From assembly GCA_907163375.1 (NCBI GenBank), contig CAJQUW010010404.1, positions 62,001-126,000 on the forward strand: 64,000 nucleotides of DNA, in the 5' to 3' direction. Under the pieces are notes generated by a model. That model was given only the letters and a program-made list of their open reading frames with translations, did not search any database and was not told the origin of the DNA. Position numbers and translations under genes: made by a program. The DNA comes from Prostheceraeus crozeri. Lineage: Eukaryota > Platyhelminthes > Polycladida > Euryleptidae. Of this stretch, positions 51,990 to 63,675 are shown piece by piece; the stretch's first letter is position 1; every line of letters begins with the position of its first letter.

Positions 51990-52600
51990 TGTTTTGAATG
52001 AGTCATCGCAATGAGCTATCGCCCCCACACAGTTGTCGATGAAAAGGTCATCAACAAGGTTGATCGCTTTATGATGAGTCAGCGCTATTTATAGACATGA
52101 AATGATGCCCACACACTTGTCGGTGAATAGGTCACGCTGTCTGACGTGAGGCACCATCGATGTTGAATAACACGTCCACACACTTGTCGGTGAAAAGTTT
52201 GAACAAGACTGATTAGATTGTTATCTAACTGAATGGCGCTTTGCCACTTCATGAGTCAGAGCTATTTATATACATGAGTCAGCAAAGTGTATGATGCTTT
52301 CTAAGCCGAAGAAATTTTCATGATGCTACATTCGTTGGAAACTTTGTTAGAAACGTGAGGATGTTAACTTTCTTTCTAGCTTTACAAACAGCAACTTTAT
52401 CTCTATCTTTACAATTACTGAAATGATTCTAACATTATTTTATGCTTTACCTATCTTACAAACTCTGAAATGATTCTAGCTTCATTTTATACTTCACCTA
52501 TCTTACAAACTTTACAAACGTTAACTTTACTTCTAATTTCACAAACTGTGAACTGATTCTAACTATATTTTATACTTTACCTATCTTAAAAACAGTGACA
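51990..52600. repeat. Two tandem-repeat arrays downstream of TBP-like gene
   Basis: At 52020-52210 there are three copies, spaced about 80 bases apart, of a unit with CACACACTTGTCGGTGAAAA. At 52370-52600 there are about four copies of a unit of 60-70 bases with 'gattctaac' and 'cttacctatcttacaaac'. There is no gene here. The arrays lie between converging genes, where an origin, enhancer or terminator is possible. Confidence 0.6.
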
Positions 52601-52609
52601 TGCATATGA

Positions 52610-52970
52610 CATTATTACCAAGTCAGTCCCACCTATTTGAACCGCAACTTTATGTGAAAAGAAAACGACACAGCATGTACATGATATGTTATTCATCATC
52701 ACAGCCGATTTTCATGGCACCGCACATAGGTAATACTGATGGTAGCAGAAAACAAAGTTTTTATGGCTCACATCACCGAAGAAAACAAAGTCATTGAAGG
52801 AAACTGTACAGGGACAAAACAAAGTCAGGAAAACAAGTTGATATGCAAGTCATGATATGAAGTTATCAGAATATGAACGCTTGTTACAAGGCACTCACTC
52901 ACAACAACCCATAGAAAACGCCATGGAGAGAAAAGTAAAACATCAACCACAACAGAGAGGAAGCATTCAT
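52610..52970. other. Spacer with no supported gene
   Basis: A/C-rich sequence between the arrays and the end of the polymerase gene. One 65-codon frame (52600-52797) shows no motif. Confidence 0.5.
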
Positions 52971-52972
52971 CA

Positions 52973-55900
52973 TCATACATCGCCGGACGGAGGAGGAGAA
53001 AGTTTCTGTCTCTTGGGTGGAGGTAGATGAGTGTCTGGATGTCCGTACGGTAATGAGTGGTTAGGACTCATCCAGCATCGCTTGTCTTCCCAAGCTGAGA
53101 GACCTCGTTTCCTAAACGTCGTTGTTCTGACTTGATGCGACTGTGATTTTAAAATGATCATTTCTACTTTTTAATTTTGAGTGAATCTAAGGCATCTCGA
53201 TAGTCCCCATGTGTCATACTCCCAACGATTGACTTCGAGATGCCTTTCGCCCGTTTAATAGAAAGCTCTGAGGATTTTAGCTTCATGGAGTACATCTTGG
53301 GGCGAAGCAAGATCATCTCCTCTATGTGTTTGCCGGCACACTCATCCTTGAAGCAGCCAAGCTTCGCTTTACTTGTGGTAGAGTAAAGCGGATGGTCAGT
53401 GGGATGATTAGAACTATCAAACTTGGGTGCTAAATTTGTTAAAATGTCTACCTGCTTGACTTGGCTAGTGGTTGTCAAAGCTAGGAAGAAGCTATCTGTA
53501 TCGCCTCCTACTAATTCCACATGTTGGAGCAGTGGGAAAGTCTTAGAGGTGTGGTAGAACAGCTTGTGCATTTCTAATTTGGAGTGATCCAAGACAGCTT
53601 GACCGACATAAATAGGTTTACAGAGTTCTACTTTGGATTTTAACATTTTATAGCCAGTGATGTCTTCGGAAATGACATCATGGTGACAAAACAACGGTGA
53701 ACGGCATAGCTTGATACTCGTTTCCGGATCAGTCACGATACGATAGTCCATGCGCTTTCTTACATCCTCCATGGTTTTACCAAAGAGGGCATTATTCTTA
53801 AATTTGAAGAAGTCCTTTTCGAAAGTATTCTTGGATTCAGCCCGTTTCTTACTATTAAATTCTATATACGGTTTTAGAAAGGGCTTCTGCCTAAACTGGA
53901 TAGCGCGATGGATTTTGTTAAGTTGCATCCCCATACCTAGATAGAATTTGAGAATGGAATAGTGTACGATATAATGCTTCTTGTTCAATTGGGTGAGCAA
54001 CAACTTCCTAGTGGGTTTATAGTTTAAGTCATTTTCCGCCTCATATTTCTGATTGTGTTCTTCAATAAAGGGGAGAACATATCTGGACTTACTATGCCAG
54101 ATTCAAGTACGAGAGAAAAATCAACTGTCTTATTCTTAATGCATTCTGGATAGATGAGGTCGACTTCAAATAAATAACCTATGTCGGCCTCATCTCCCAG
54201 TGCCATGATGTGTGCTGGATTGGAGAAGTGTTCAATGTCATGGGGTTCTACCCATTGGAAGTCGGACTGTGGCAAAGGCTTGGATAATGCACTCCCATAT
54301 AAATTATTTTGGTCTATGTACATAAAATGCGTGGTCAATCCTATGTCTTGGGTGCTCTTTACAACATGTTTGTTAGCAAACGTTAAGCCACCCCTAATAC
54401 CACGTTCAAATAACGTGTACATTTCTGCATCTTGCAGTACATGTATGCTCTCTTTCGTCATCTTGAAGGCTGACTGATAGGACAGACCCGGCAGACTAAC
54501 AAAATGGACGGGGTTTAAGGCGTCCTGCTCTAATGTGACTTTCCTAAAAGTCTCAAACACGTCAGCCAACAGATAGAAGTCTAATTTTAAGTAGGCAAGC
54601 ATGTAGTCACCAAAAATGCGACACCTAAATTCCAACCATGCTTGCTCTGCATGCCTATAGTCATCCGGCGGACAGTCCTCACCCGTCAAATCATTTTTAA
54701 ATTTATCGATGGACGGAAGTAATGTCTCCTTTAATGTCTCTATTAAACTAAAATAACTATAAGGAAACACCCCTTTCCGTCGCATGAGACTTTCACTTAT
54801 GTTGGGATAGTCTTTCTTTAAATGTTGCGTGAGGGGAAGTGTTTCTAAATTATTAGCCAACGCGGCTAAGGAAGAAGACATAAATTGAAAACTGTCTATA
54901 AACTTTTTGTCATAGAAGACAGGCTTCCCCTCCTTCGTCTTATCGACTTGGACTTTAGTAGTGATGCACATAAATTTTTCCTTACTTTGTGCAATCACTT
55001 TGGATGACCAGGACTTCATTTTACCGAATCCATGGCGAATGATGATGCGAACATCATAACATTTAAAGTTATGGAGGATGACGGGGAGCGTTTGCCTTTT
55101 GAACCTAAGTTTCATATTACATTTACTCATAAGGCAGACCTAAATTTACCACTGAGATGGCAATGGTCCCTCACTTTCTTATGTTGCTGATCATCAAAGG
55201 ATGAACAGGAGCGGGGACATTCTGTGGTCTCATCAAATTTGAGTTCATCGGCTTCTGTGAAGCACATGGGTTTTCTAGTCAGCTCTGTTTAATGCCGTTG
55301 ATGAAAACGGGCTTTCCTATCTAAAAAGTTGAGGAAGTTTTCAACGCACTCCTCGCTTTGCCATGCATGCATTTTATTTTGGTTCCTATAATATGGATGC
55401 CAAACTTCATAACAGGCAACGGCTGCTGGCTCATGACTTAGGTCTTCTTGTTCAATGTAACATTCAATGTCCGCATAGATGGTACATATGGGACATATGG
55501 GACTGAGCTCATTGCCGTTTTCCTCATACCTATAAAATTTATCTTTGGGCATGACTTCCATTTGAAGTTTACCCCGTGAGCACCACTCGTAATGCTGTTC
55601 GAAAAATGGTTTTGACCTAAAGCGCCGTGTGCAGCGATCACAGCAATAATACTTGTCGTCACTACTTTGTTGGTAGCGATACAACTTTGAAATTTTAGGA
55701 ATGCCACAATAATGCCATTCTGGGTGGCTGTTTCTATAAACTAGGAGGAGGTTGACAACCCGGTCGAAGTTACTTTGGCGGTTGTTATACCTAACGCCCT
55801 TCAGACCTTTTTCCCAGAGATGGACGACTATCTCAATTTCATTTACTTTTTCAAATTGGGTGATGTCCCTAAAATCTAATGTGTTGACATCTAACCCGTC

Positions 55901-56172
55901 AAACTTAAGCTCATCCTCCCATTCACGATAGTGAGTGACTCTTTGACGATGCATTCTTATATCATCATAGTGTAGAATGGAGAGGACGGCATACTTGATA
56001 CACTGGAACTGACAATCAACATTGACGACAGCCTTTTTGCTCGCCAATGCTTTGGGGAGGGTGAAACAACCGCTCCCTTGCAAATTTTCTAAAAGATTGA
56101 TTTTAATGTCTACTTTCTCTATCCCATCAAAAACGAAACCGCTATCTCTTTCATTAAATTTATTTAAGTTGC
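52973..56172 (-). pseudogene. Protein-primed family-B DNA polymerase, Polinton 2 (fossil)
   Basis: Homologue of 31956-35196. It shows the exonuclease motif IYADIECYI, zinc-like CDRC...HYEWC, motif A-like YIDQNNLYGSAL, motif B FKNNALFGK, motif C GGDTDSFFLAL and the C-terminal tail WEDKRCW...LPYGH. It is better preserved than the copy in Polinton 1, with about three or four breaks. Its 5' end is cut by the hAT-like fragment at 56183-56343. Confidence 0.9.
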
Positions 56173-56182
56173 TGACGAGATA

Positions 56183-56343
56183 GGATAATTATTCTAAAAA
56201 TCAGATTATGACTTCAGTCATTTTGTATAGTATTCGAATGGCATTATACTCGAATATTCGTTAATATTCGAATATTCATTTTCGTATTCGAATATTCGTC
56301 CCTGAGAGGTACTCGAATATATTCGAATATTCGAACCGAACTC
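56183..56343 (-). mobile_element. hAT-like end fragment in the polymerase gene
   Basis: Inverted copy of 46857-47020, with the same TTCGAATATTCG array and the AGAGTTCGGTTCG terminus. Only one end of the element is represented, so it is either a separate short derivative or a truncated insertion. Confidence 0.65.
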
Positions 56344-56389
56344 TTCTTGGGACCGCTTTAGCTGCATTAGAAGGTCTACCGGTCTACCT

Positions 56390-57434
56390 TAAGAGGGCTC
56401 ATGGAGCGTTCTCCGTCCACCGACACTACTACTGTCACTTTTACGACTACTGCAAGAACTCTGAACAGAAAAGACAGTGAATGAGAGTCGATTTAGAGTA
56501 GATGACTTTAGAGGGACTTACTCGGCTTTTTCTTTATAACTTTCCGTACGACAAAGTCTTCCAAATCGCCATTCATTTTTATTGACAAATGTGGGCATCT
56601 AACACCTTCGCCTTCATAACAGCTTTGTGTTGTATTTAGATCGTCCGTGAGGGTCGGTACATCGCAAATATTGTTTTCAAAGAGGGGAAAGTGAACATCA
56701 TACACTCTCTTCCTCTTCACTCTTCTCTCAACCTCTCGGAACTTTTCCACTTCACTCCCCAACTGTCTGTTAATCACCTTCGTCTCTTCCACTTCCTTCA
56801 CCACACCTCGCATCCGCTCTACTTCAAACTTCTCACATCTCAACTCCGACTATAAGCGCTCAGCTGCTTTCACTCGCTTCATCATTCCACTCCTTTCCTT
56901 CAACCACTCCTGCTCCTTCACTCGCATCTCCTCCAACTCCTCTCTCATCACCTTCATTCCATCAACCTTAGCCTTCAGCTCTTCATTCTCCTTCAAAACT
57001 TTTCCATTCACACTCTCCATACCCATCATGCGATCCTTCAACCTCACAAACGCCTCTGTATCATGCGCCTCTTTCCTAGGCGATGATGCAGCTACAGGCT
57101 CACCCATCTCACCATCCAACTCTTCAGACCACTCACTCCCAAACAATGAGACCATCAACTTCTTAGTCTCATCACTCGCTCGCTCAATCACTCCTTCTAT
57201 CTCTACTTCCTCTTCACTCACCACTGCCTCCTGTTCCTTCGATACAGCACCCTCAATATTTTTAACTGCTGCATCCAACTCCTCCTTCGTCCTAATTATT
57301 TCACTCATCCACATGCGAAACGGTAACGCACCAATGTTTCCGGATGGGCAAGATTCATGCGCCTTCCGGAAACCCTCAACATCATCCTCATCACACACCA
57401 CCTTATGATGAACACAAACAATAAAAACATGCAC
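56390..57434 (-). pseudogene. Coiled-coil Polinton protein, Polinton 2 (fossil)
   Basis: Begins MHVFIVCVHHKVVC and has CPSGNI near residue 35, then an acidic segment and VAASSPRK. A long Glu/Lys-rich coiled coil (residues about 120-250) follows. The C-terminal domain is PLFENNICDVPT, SCYEGEGVRCPH, GDLEDFVVRKV. A GTAAGT donor follows that block, and a TTCAG acceptor lies at 56461-56465. Homologous to 39150-40240. About one break. Likely a self-associating, element-specific protein of unknown role. Confidence 0.6.
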
Positions 57435-57790
57435 TCTCTCATGTTGGTCCAGCGTCCCTTCTTTGATGTGTTTTCAATATTCGCTGCCCCTAGTCGATCT
57501 GCCACAGGAGCATTGCGTGATGATGAATCGTGGAGTTTTAGTCATTGTAAAGATTCTGTAAAGATGGGGTAAAATTTGATAGCAAGTGTTTATAGGATAC
57601 TACTTGCTGATATGCATTGAAAGACTAAGTCACCAAACATTTGATAGCAAGCGTTGGAATAAAATCGTCAACAAAATTTAGAGGGTATGATTCCTAGCTT
57701 TATCCTAAAACCCAAAGTTTGATAGCAAACCTTGTCAGAGCACTCACCGTTCGTTAGAAAACTGGAGTGAAGACTAGAGAGATGCAACGG

Positions 57791-57797
57791 TTTATAT
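57791..57797 (-). promoter_or_regulatory. TATA-like box matching other right-end promoters
   Basis: ATATAAACCGTTGC on the minus strand, matching the boxes at 2909 and 39055. The gene that normally follows is not found here. Confidence 0.5.
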
Positions 57798-57944
57798 GCC
57801 CTTCCAATACAAAGCCGTGATTCAGACCTTCCTTATTTGGCCATGCGTTTGACATGACAACAGCGGCTTTACCATATATGGGCATCGGCAATCACCGTGC
57901 TTTCAGTAACCAACTCCCAACACAGACTGCTACATGTACGTCTG

Positions 57945-58190
57945 TTGCCCAAGGCTGTCACAAAGGCGAACGATTGACGTCAAGAGGCGAGTTACCAACT
58001 CCTATGACTGTTACCCAGTGTTATCACAAAGGCAAACGATTGACGTCAAGAGGCGTTCTCCTATGACTGTTGACCAGTGCTATCACAAAGGCAAACGATT
58101 GACGTCAATAGGCGTTCTCCTATTACTGTTACCCAGTGCTATCACAAAGGCAAACGATTGATGACAAGAAGCGCTCTCCTTCGACCAAGA
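57945..58190 (+). repeat. 57-bp tandem array in Polinton 2
   Basis: About four units with CAAAGGCAAACGATTGACGTCA and GGCGTTCTCCTATGACTGTT. Each unit contains the palindrome TGACGTCA, a CRE/ATF-like site. A single inverted relative is visible near 2690-2770. It lies upstream of the coiled-coil gene promoter region. Confidence 0.7.
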
Positions 58191-58227
58191 CTGACCATTT
58201 GATCGGCCTGATAGCAAGCCAGCAACC

Positions 58228-58415
58228 CTTTAGGTGTTAAGCTCTTGAATCCGTTACAGGCATTGCTCAGAGGGGATCTTATCCCAGCTCCAAGGCCTCG
58301 ACCCACAAATCCAACCTCTCGCGGACAGAGCGTGCGTCATATCACTGTGTTGGTATCCGGGCCCCGATTTTGACATGAAAACCGGTGGAGTTATTTACAA
58401 GAGGAAACATCCCAA
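58228..58415 (+). repeat. Conserved 165-bp subterminal box, copy 3
   Basis: Same block as 2330-2535 and 40475-40660. It is followed by the 118-bp box (58516-58634) shared with 38405-38522. Confidence 0.65.
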
Positions 58416-59282
58416 TCCGTTGCTTTGATCAGCTTGATAGCAAGCCGTGATTCACAAGCGTTTTGCAATGGAGATATTTAGTAGCCACTCATGACAAGAT
58501 AGCTAAGACTCAACCGATTGGCGTTCAAAGTGTTACGTTCAGAACTGCGTCAAATGCTCAACATGAGTTGCCCCAGAGGTTTCGGTCTAAAATATGACAC
58601 ACTCCCTTGCCACACTTATCACTACGGCATCATCCGCCGTCCCGAAGGAACATCCTGTCATTGGAATATTGCAGCGAAACTCCCCCTACCATGATCCCTT
58701 TCAGTGAAAAGCCGCTTGTATCATGTAAAGACATGAGAAGACTGGCTCAGACATCATTACAAATCCTATAGTTGACTTCAGCAGGGTCAAAACCCCCAGA
58801 AAACCTCCAAAAATATCGAATTAAAAATTTTCAACTTTTTAGCACTACTTATGAAATTTTGTAAGTAGTCTATGACTTAACCTCAATTAAGTCACCTATG
58901 AACCTTTTTTGAATCAAGTCAAAAGGACTTGTAGAAGCAAAGTTACAAACCTTTAAAGCCTTGGAGTCTTTTATGGCCTGGAGACTAGGCCATCTCCTGG
59001 CTCTCCACTCACTCTGACACCTTAGGTGAGTGCGGCAATCGAAAAATCTGCCTTGGTTTCCTCAGGAAACCCGGTTTTTAGAGATTTCAAATGCTAGCAT
59101 CGGAGCTCCGTAGTTCACCTACCCGTACCTCGACTGACGATTGAACTGATTCCCACAAGTGGAGACTCCACTTAGATAGTCGAGAGAAGTCGGTCGAGAA
59201 ATATCACAAGTCCTTCCAGTCCTACCTCCCAGTCGACTTTCCTCCTGTTTCCCAAAACCTTCCATCCAAGTCTGCCTGCTGG

Positions 59283-59773
59283 TGCCTGTCAGGAGGGGGG
59301 GTCAGCACTTTTTCTTCCGATTGAGCTGGAAATCACCTTACCGATGTAAAATTGCACGTAGAATCCGAATCTGCGCTCCGTTTGTCCATCCGGACACTCC
59401 TTCACCCCGAAATATGGCTTTTCTCATCCCAAAACGTCCAAAACCTACCCTTTTTTAACTCTGTCGTTTTCGGAGATTCCTGACATTTTCAAGGCACTTT
59501 CCACTCTCACACCTAAACCAAGGAAGACTTGGACAAATGATGCTTTCCACTGCATTGGTCTCACTCCTAGCTTTCTAGCGAGCTATCGCACGACTTTCTA
59601 CAATCACTTCCACTCAAGTTGGAAGTCTGACAGGAGGGGGGAGGGATCGGTTTCCTCCTCTCGGTCCAATCTTTTCCATCACATCCTTGGCCATGTCCTT
59701 CCAGACAGGAGGGGGGAGGGGGATGAGTCATCGCTGCACATTTTGGCCTTCTATTTGTCACGGGCCTACTACT
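59283..59773 (-). repeat. Right TIR of Polinton 2
   Basis: Inverted match to 45201-45605. It is about 80 bases longer because of an extra segment near 59640-59715. It ends CACGGGCCTACTACT. Confidence 0.85.
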
Positions 59774-59779
59774 GCTTGG
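59774..59779 (+). repeat. Target-site duplication of Polinton 2, right
   Basis: GCTTGG, one base different from GCTTAG at 45195-45200. Confidence 0.8.
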
Positions 59780-59845
59780 TTTTATCGCTAGACGAGGTTA
59801 CATGATTTTTGCATGATTAGTTATTGCTTCGAGATGAAACCATCT

Positions 59846-60145
59846 TTAAAGATGATGTTGGAATCCGAGAAAATCACGAATATTTACAAAAACTCCGCAT
59901 GATTTCACAGTGACATTCATGAATTTATCAATTTTTGTAGAAAACTGTATAAAGTCATCACCAGTCAGCCGAAACATTTGGATGCATTCGTCGGATAATT
60001 TGATAAACAGCTCATCATTAAAAGAGCAGATGGCTTGAATAATTTGGATGAATTCCTTTATGCCATGGCGCTTATCGAATGTATCGAACTCGTCTGCACT
60101 GGATACTGCTAATTCAATTGAAAATTTCTCGTTCATGGATTTCAC
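59846..60145 (-). CDS. Hypothetical protein
   Basis: 99 codons: an acidic start, a helical 'KEFIQIIQAICSFNDELFIKL' segment and a closing VFVNIRDFLGF. The pattern is faintly like a sliding-clamp subdomain, but not enough to call. No counterpart with intact motifs is seen in the window. Confidence 0.3.
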   Translation of the reverse strand: MKSMNEKFSIELAVSSADEFDTFDKRHGIKEFIQIIQAICSFNDELFIKLSDECIQMFRLTGDDFIQFSTKIDKFMNVTVKSCGVFVNIRDFLGFQHHL

Positions 60146-60422
60146 GTGATTTGTTATGTATTACTGCTTTATTACCATTGAATACACTTGGCGGATCTTT
60201 CAGTCTAAAAATCGTGCCTTCCCTATTATGGAAATTCCTCACGGCAAATTTTTCAGGCAATTTCGAATATTTTCTGTTAATGTGACAGCATTAGGAACAT
60301 AATCAATGCAACGCTTTCCATGAAGCGCTTTTCCTGGTACGTGCTATACTGAGATATAGGATATGCCATTCAATTTAATCATTTTTCAATTTTATTCAAT
60401 GTGTGAACACTGAATTTATTCA

Positions 60423-60668
60423 TTACCAGGAATGAATGAAGCAACATTGATCCTGCTTTGACCATGCAAGATAAATTCCAAAACTGTTTATTGCTTTAGC
60501 ATGCATAAGCAAGTAGAATTTGGAGTATCCTATCTCTGCAACAGGGCTTCGAAGCTCTCCCACAGAAAGCGTCATTCTACCTCCTGTACAATTATAGATA
60601 TCTAGACATCCTTGCCGTAACCATGGAATCCTAGATATATAACACCTGGACTGAAAGCTGAAATTCAT
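60423..60668 (-). CDS. Hypothetical protein sharing a block with 44 kb
   Basis: 81 codons. The segment GRMTLSVGELRSPVAEIG matches, at DNA level, about 44050-44100 on the plus strand, across Polinton 2. It may be an exon of a duplicated host gene. No family is recognised. Confidence 0.3.
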   Translation of the reverse strand: MNFSFQSRCYISRIPWLRQGCLDIYNCTGGRMTLSVGELRSPVAEIGYSKFYLLMHAKAINSFGIYLAWSKQDQCCFIHSW

Positions 60669-60718
60669 TTATACACTAGACGTCCGAAATTGGAAAGATT
60701 CCTTGGCTATTGGTCATA

Positions 60719-60922
60719 TTTTTTTTCTTTGAAAAGAGCCAAATTCTAGTGTTGGATTGATTTTTATTTACTTACGTTCGATTAATTTCAGCTATTATCA
60801 ATAGCTATCTTCAGGAATAGATAACCATAGATAGCTGTAGATAATAGCTGAAATTAATCGAACGCAAGAGAATAAAAATCAATCCAACACTAGAATTTGG
60901 CTCTTTTCAAAGAAAAAAAAAC
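60719..60922. mobile_element. Hairpin MITE
   Basis: Arms 60719-60798 and 60840-60921 are near-perfect inverted copies of about 81 bases (for example CCAAATTCTAGTGTTGGATT and its complement) around a 41-base loop. 'ctagacg' occurs close on both sides (60677 and 60922). No coding capacity. Confidence 0.8.
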
Positions 60923-61212
60923 TAGACGACCGGTTTGACTCAATAGCTGTGGATGGTGGAAAGCAATTAGTCAAGTGAAAACGAAGTGTCTAAGGAAAAA
61001 TAAGTTGAAGTTTCTGGAAATTGGAAGAACATGGGGTTGCAACTAACTTATCATCGTTATCACTGAATATGGAATATTGACTATATCAAATGAAGCAAAT
61101 GAATTAAAATGAACTTGACTATTGTCATCTCTTTTTAGTGGAAAGCTTTTTACTACTATATTCTTTTGGACAGTGAAAATACGAAATACTAACTAGTAAC
61201 ACTCATAAAATA

Positions 61213-62300
61213 GCCACGGTTGGTTTGATTTATCAAAGACAGGACAGACACCTTCCCATCTTGATTGCAAAAAATGCCGATGCATTTACAAAAGCAAAAT
61301 CACTTCCTGGAACATCTAATGAATGTATGAAGATTAGAATGAAAGGTGTAGTGATAGGAAGTGATGAATTCAAATCCTCATATGTTGATTCGAAGATCGA
61401 GACATGGGTAAAAGACATTGAATATCTCAGTGATATAGCGTCTGAAGATCCACAATCTGAAGGCACAAAAGGTCTCTGTCACAGGATGACCTTTATGCAA
61501 CAAGCAGTTGATAGCATCAGTAATAACTTTCAGAGGTTGGAAGAAGTTATATGTCAGAAATTCATCCTTTCAGAAATGCAGGTATGGAGGTCTGGGAAAT
61601 GCTGATCCTTATATAACTTCAAAACGCGAGTGTAAGGTGAAAATTACAGAATGTTTGACAACTGTAATTTATGACCAGGAAATCAATCTGCTGATAGATA
61701 GGCTTGACAGAACGGAAATAACAGGTGCATCGCACATGTGAAAAGAGAAGAAGAAACTTTTTCCAATGAATAATACATGACTATATCATGAATCTTGATG
61801 CCGATGAGATGAAGGCATTGACTTTTGCGAAAGAGAAAGGCTCTAGTTCATGAGTAACATCATTACCCATAGATGCATTGGGATATTCTCTAAACAAAAG
61901 GAAATTCCAAGATGCAATCAAATAGCGCTACAACTGGCCGATTATCTTTCGACGAATTGTGTTTGTGGTGAGAAAAATGATTTAAATCATACTCTTAGCT
62001 GCAAAATTGGTGGTTTTGCCAATCTTCGGCACAATGTTACTTTTGACACGGAGAGTCTTTTTTGAGTGATGTCTGTAAAGATGTTCGCGTTGAGCCCAAA
62101 TTATTACCAATTGAATCATATGACTTCATCAAAGGTGGTAATACTGACGACCAGGCGAGATTAGATAGTACTGCAAGAGGGGTGTTATAGAGAATGGGAC
62201 GTCATTTATTTATGCAGGAATAACATTCTCCCTGCAACATTGTATAAAGAACACGAGAATGAAAAGATGCGGCAGTAGGAAGAGAGAATTTTGGAAGTAG
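61213..62300 (+). pseudogene. Retroelement pol C-terminal remnant
   Basis: Blocks in order: KIETWVKDIEYLSDIASEDPQ, CHRMTFMQQ, LEEVICQKF, then GGLGNADPYIT, CVCGEKNDLNHTLSCKIGGFANLRHN, and DVCKDVRVEPKLLPIE. This series matches the C-terminal part of a widespread animal reverse-transcriptase family (CxCG...H.LsC..GGF...RHN). The RT core itself is not present. It is a decayed fragment with several breaks. Confidence 0.65.
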
Positions 62301-62719
62301 GGAAAGGGACATTCACGCCTCTCGTATATTTCACAAATGATTGATCAGGTCCGTTGGCTAATTTACTTCACGAAAGAATTGCCTCTTTAATTTCTGCAAG
62401 AGAAATAAAGAGAGGTATGACCACAGAATTAGACAGGTCGTCTCTTCTTCCGTTTGACTAGAAGGGAAGCATTGGAACGTGCAACGTTATTGAAATGGCA
62501 CAATCTGCTGACTAAATACCATAGCAATCGAACAATGAGCAGCCAGTTCAGCATTAAACACGCCAAATTGTGCAAAGTTTCTGTGACTGTTATCAACCGG
62601 ATCACACAGCAAAGAGACACAGTCGATGTCAAGTTCTACAGAGAAGTTTGTGAACGTTTTTTCATGCGCCTGCTAACTTTTTTAAAAATGATCGGAGGTC
62701 CCAACATTATCGAGAAAAC

Positions 62720-63675
62720 TTTTGCGCAATGATCTGAATTCTTCGAATCTGAAGGAGTCGTGGCGATCGGAGCATTTTGAAGGAATTTAGAACAATCCGC
62801 AAGCGACGCACGACTATTTTTCCTATCTCTGCAAGGTATTAAAAATTTCTTTTTGCCCACTTATTAAGTTCCTGCATGTGCCATTTGTTTGAATCAGTTT
62901 GCACTTCTAGCAAAGTGACACAGATAAACAATCTAATTCTGTGGGTATGACCGCATCATGGCTTGGTAATACTGTTATCTCTCGAAGAATTATATTTGAT
63001 TCGCTTTATGAGATGCACAACTCGCAGACTGGAATGACAACAGTAGCGGATCTTACAAAAAGTTCCAGGATGTGGGCCATACACGTATTAATCTGCTCGA
63101 TTACCATCATCTTTGAAGAAGCTTCAAATTTAACTTTTCTCAACATTTTAACTTGCTCGATTGAAGAGTTCAAGCACCCAAGCATCTGATCTAATCGATT
63201 TAATAATTTCATCATTTTCGGGCATATTTGCAACCTAACCTCATGACCAAGTGAATTCTTCGATTTAAACGGATATCTGACCTTCATTGTAAAGTATAAA
63301 AATGCGAAAATTACTGAATCAGGAACAATGTCACAATTGTTCAATTTTGTTAAGTTGCATCGTCGACGATTACCGAAATAGTGAATCATCAAATATGTCT
63401 TTATCCTTGGAATATTTGATTAGTGGTGAAGTATATAAGTTAACTTTTGCATCTTAAAATTTCACCAAAATTTCGATGGAACTCTTTTTATAGAATCATA
63501 CTCATTGATTTCTTATTATGATTCATAGAATCTATTCATTTGAATCGGCGTCTTTGAATTATGTCTACACCCAGATGTACCACGTTTTAGATGACCGATG
63601 TGGACTTTTTTAGCTGTTGTTGCTGAAACTTTTCTATAGACCACAAGCTTGCTCACTTCGTACTGTCCTACTGCT
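62720..63675. other. Spacer with one helical frame
   Basis: A 128-codon minus-strand frame at 63006-63392 is rich in helix formers (LLNRLDQMLGCLNSSIEQVK) but has no recognisable family. No other gene is supported. Confidence 0.4.

Larger units (their letters stand above)
45201..59773. mobile_element. Polinton 2 (Polinton/Maverick fossil, 14.6 kb)
   Basis: Ends are AGTAGCAAGCCCGTGACAAA and its inverted counterpart, ending CACGGGCCTACTACT. TIRs are about 0.4-0.5 kb, with a 6-bp duplication GCTTAG/GCTTGG. Parts, left to right: accessory gene, proline-rich gene, GFYSF protein, zinc protein, exonuclease-like gene, second accessory gene, second GFYSF protein, PC4-like gene, TBP-like gene, tandem repeats, DNA polymerase (minus) and coiled-coil gene (minus). 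I see no ATPase, protease, integrase or capsid gene, so it could at most be a replicating element relying on others. A hAT-like element and a partial relative of it are nested inside. It carries roughly ten breaks. Age appears similar to or somewhat older than Polinton 1. Confidence 0.9.

Noticed and set aside
51990-52600. CRISPR array
   Set aside because: Repeats are long, degenerate and adjoining, with no constant spacer length, in a eukaryotic context.
57028-57408. 126-codon plus-strand frame
   Set aside because: Antisense shadow of the coiled-coil gene at 56390-57434.
59846-60145. Sliding-clamp-like host protein
   Set aside because: Resemblance is limited to hydrophobic spacing; no diagnostic motif, so left as hypothetical.
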